From Campylobacteraceae bacterium (GTDB lineage: Bacteria; Campylobacterota; Campylobacteria; Campylobacterales; Sulfurospirillaceae), in the NCBI GenBank assembly GCA_019162915.1, contig JAFLKZ010000112.1, positions 1 through 5,208 on the forward strand: a stretch of DNA of 5,208 nucleotides, written 5' to 3'. Shown here in pieces: positions 3,821-5,208 of this stretch. Each line of letters opens with the position of its first letter. Within the stretch, counting starts at the first letter, position 1. The position numbers and the translations under genes were made by a program. The notes under the pieces were generated by a model. It saw nothing but the letters and a program-made list of their open reading frames with translations, did no database searches and was not told the origin of the DNA.

Positions 3821-5208
3821 TGTTTATATTTTTTGAACCAATTCCAACTAAAGAACAAGGCAGCTGTAGCAAAACCTATTTCATCAGTGATAGGAATAGC
3901 AGCGACAAGAGCACATGCTCCAAGTGCTGCAATAACACGTTCAATAAGATTGAGTGGAGACCATAAGTAACCGATCGCTGCTGTTCCCCACAATAAAATA
4001 GCGAGGACTGCTTTGGCGACTATGTACGCTACAGCCATAAAAGTTGGGTCATTTTGGAGCATTAAAGCGGGGTCATAAACTGCCATAAATGGAACAACAA
4101 AACCAGCAACAGCGATTTGTGTTGCCTTAAATCCGGTTTTCATAGCCGATGCTTTAGAAATCGAGGCTGCTGCAAACGCGGCAAGTGCAACAGGGGGTGT
4201 CAAATCTGCCATGATGCCAAAGTAAAAGACAAACATATGACTGACGATGAGAGGCACACCTAGTTTCAAAAGGGCAGGGGCTGCGATAGAACTAGTGATG
4301 ATGTAGTTAGGGATAGTGGGAATTCCCATACCTAAAACAAGACACACAATCATCGTTAAAAAGAGTGAAAGAAAGACGCTTGTTTCACCAATTTCGAGAA
4401 TAAATCCCGCAAAGTTTGAAGCCGCTCCTGTGAGTGTTAAAACACCGATAATAACGCCTACGATAGCACAAGCGATACCTACACCTAAAGCTTGTTTTGC
4501 GCCATCAATCAGTGCCATTTTCATGATGCCCAAAGTTTCAAGACCACCTTTGACAAAATAATTAGCGATGGCTAAAAGAGCGATAACACCAAGAACAGGC
4601 ATAATACCCCATTTAGAAAAAGAAGCAGCCCCAAGGCCTATTGCGAACCAAAATACATAACGTAATGCCGTTTTAGAGATACGGGCTGCAAGTGCGGCAC
4701 CAAGGATAAGAATGGCAGTTAAGGCAAGTCCCATCATACCAGAAAACATGGGTGTAAAACCGTGAAATAGCATATAGACAAGGGCGGCAAGAGGAAGTGC
4801 AAGATGCCAATTTTCTTTAAGGGCTAGCCAAGGATTTGGGCATTGATCTTTGGGCACACCCATAAGTTTGAGCCGTCCTGCTTCAAGATGCACCATCCAA
4901 AATGCTGTTAAATAATAGAGCATAGCAGGGATAATAGCTGCCATAACGATATCGGCATAAGGAACATTGAGTGTTTCAGCCATAATAAATGCCACCGCAC
5001 CCATAACAGGAGGCATGATTTGTCCGCCCATAGAGGCAGTTGCTTCAACAGCTCCTGCAAAAACGGGAGTGTAGCCAAAGCGTTTCATTAGCGGAATCGT
5101 AAATTGTCCAACGGTTAAAACATTGGCAACTAGTTGCTCGGAAATTACAACATTTTTTCTAACTTGCAAATATTCATAAACTTCTTGAGCTGGAGCCATC
5201 CAAACAGA
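3817..5208 (-). CDS. TRAP transporter fused permease (DctM-type large subunit), 5' end missing and N-terminal segment atypical
   Basis: From about 5130 to the stop this is the C-terminal part of a fused (4TM/12TM) TRAP permease, which drives Na+- or H+-coupled uptake of a substrate delivered by a periplasmic binding protein, usually of the TAXI family. Numbering from the Met at 5199, landmarks are VANVLTVGQFTIPLMKR (24-40), GGQIMPPVMGAVAFIMAE (58-75), GMGIPTIPNYIITSS (290-304) and YFGIMADLTPPVALAAFAA (326-344), the last two being the transport-core signatures. About a dozen hydrophobic segments are spread along the protein. The usual family length is over 600 residues, so the 5' half is missing. 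The residues before V24 (APAQEVYEYLQVRKNVVISE) are hydrophilic and unlike the small, membrane-embedded SGSSVANV-type lead-in of the family, so the ORF probably crosses a junction. The Met at 5199 is not a credible start. The substrate is unknown. Confidence 0.85.
   Translation of the reverse strand, partial: SVWMAPAQEVYEYLQVRKNVVISEQLVANVLTVGQFTIPLMKRFGYTPVFAGAVEATASMGGQIMPPVMGAVAFIMAETLNVPYADIVMAAIIPAMLYYLTAFWMVHLEAGRLKLMGVPKDQCPNPWLALKENWHLALPLAALVYMLFHGFTPMFSGMMGLALTAILILGAALAARISKTALRYVFWFAIGLGAASFSKWGIMPVLGVIALLAIANYFVKGGLETLGIMKMALIDGAKQALGVGIACAIVGVIIGVLTLTGAASNFAGFILEIGETSVFLSLFLTMIVCLVLGMGIPTIPNYIITSSIAAPALLKLGVPLIVSHMFVFYFGIMADLTPPVALAAFAAASISKASAMKTGFKATQIAVAGFVVPFMAVYDPALMLQNDPTFMAVAYIVAKAVLAILLWGTAAIGYLWSPLNLIERVIAALGACALVAAIPITDEIGFATAALFFSWNWFKKYKQ
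5131..5208 (-). other. Non-TRAP coding segment fused in frame at the window edge
   Basis: The 26 codons from the edge read SVWMAPAQEVYEYLQVRKNV and then VISEQL, in frame with the TRAP permease. The segment is soluble, with a W-x-AP-x-x-EVYEYL pattern that weakly recalls the C-terminal end of polysaccharide deacetylase-like or other secreted carbohydrate-acting enzymes; this is a loose impression, not an assignment. In a true permease this stretch should be a glycine/alanine/serine-rich membrane helix. A rearrangement or an assembly join near 5130 is the simplest explanation. Confidence 0.45.

Noticed and set aside
4316..4561. Plus-strand 81-codon ORF opposite the TRAP permease
   Set aside because: It is antisense to the conserved GMGIPTIPN and neighbouring helices, and has no features of its own.

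Overview
The window looks like a Campylobacterota (epsilonproteobacterial) chromosome, most likely Sulfurospirillum or a close relative. This is inferred from the AT-rich composition, the YebC variant that begins MGRAFEYRKA, and the pairing of a fused TRAP-type permease with a DUF1850 protein. No search was run, so the genus is a best guess.

Layout. (1) Positions 2-418 (+) hold the 3' end of the DEAD-box RNA helicase gene dbpA. (2) Positions 479-2640 form a short accessory block. It contains a frameshifted XRE-type regulator (-), a broken lipoprotein gene (+), and a minus-strand operon read as mntA, hepT, then a gene for a nucleoside 2-deoxyribosyltransferase/TIR-like protein. (3) Positions 2676-5208 (-) are conserved chromosomal genes: a TRAP permease, a DUF1850 protein and yebC. 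The accessory block lies exactly between two copies of a 41-bp palindromic element (438-478 and 2641-2681) in the same orientation.

The mntA-hepT pair encodes a MNT-HEPN toxin-antitoxin module. In this family the nucleotidyltransferase MntA inactivates the HEPN ribonuclease HepT by modifying a tyrosine in its RX4HXY motif. A third gene overlaps hepT and encodes a Rossmann-like protein with an NPNVMFELG motif of the NDT/TIR-like kind. Together they suggest a three-gene conflict or defence cassette. In this sequence hepT carries a 1-nt frameshift at a T5 tract, so the toxin reads as broken while the antitoxin and the third gene are intact.

Three genes of the accessory block (XRE regulator, lipoprotein, hepT) each need one extra base to restore a full-length protein, and the lipoprotein also has ATA where ATG is expected. 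The roughly 2.5 kb of core genes shows no such lesion. This suggests decay or phase-variable tracts, although homopolymer under-calling in a draft sequence cannot be excluded.

Two more signals stand out. TTACATGTA occurs four times in 5.2 kb, and every ACATGT in the window lies inside it. The first 26 residues of the reading frame at the right edge (5131-5208) do not look like a TRAP permease, which suggests a junction near 5130.
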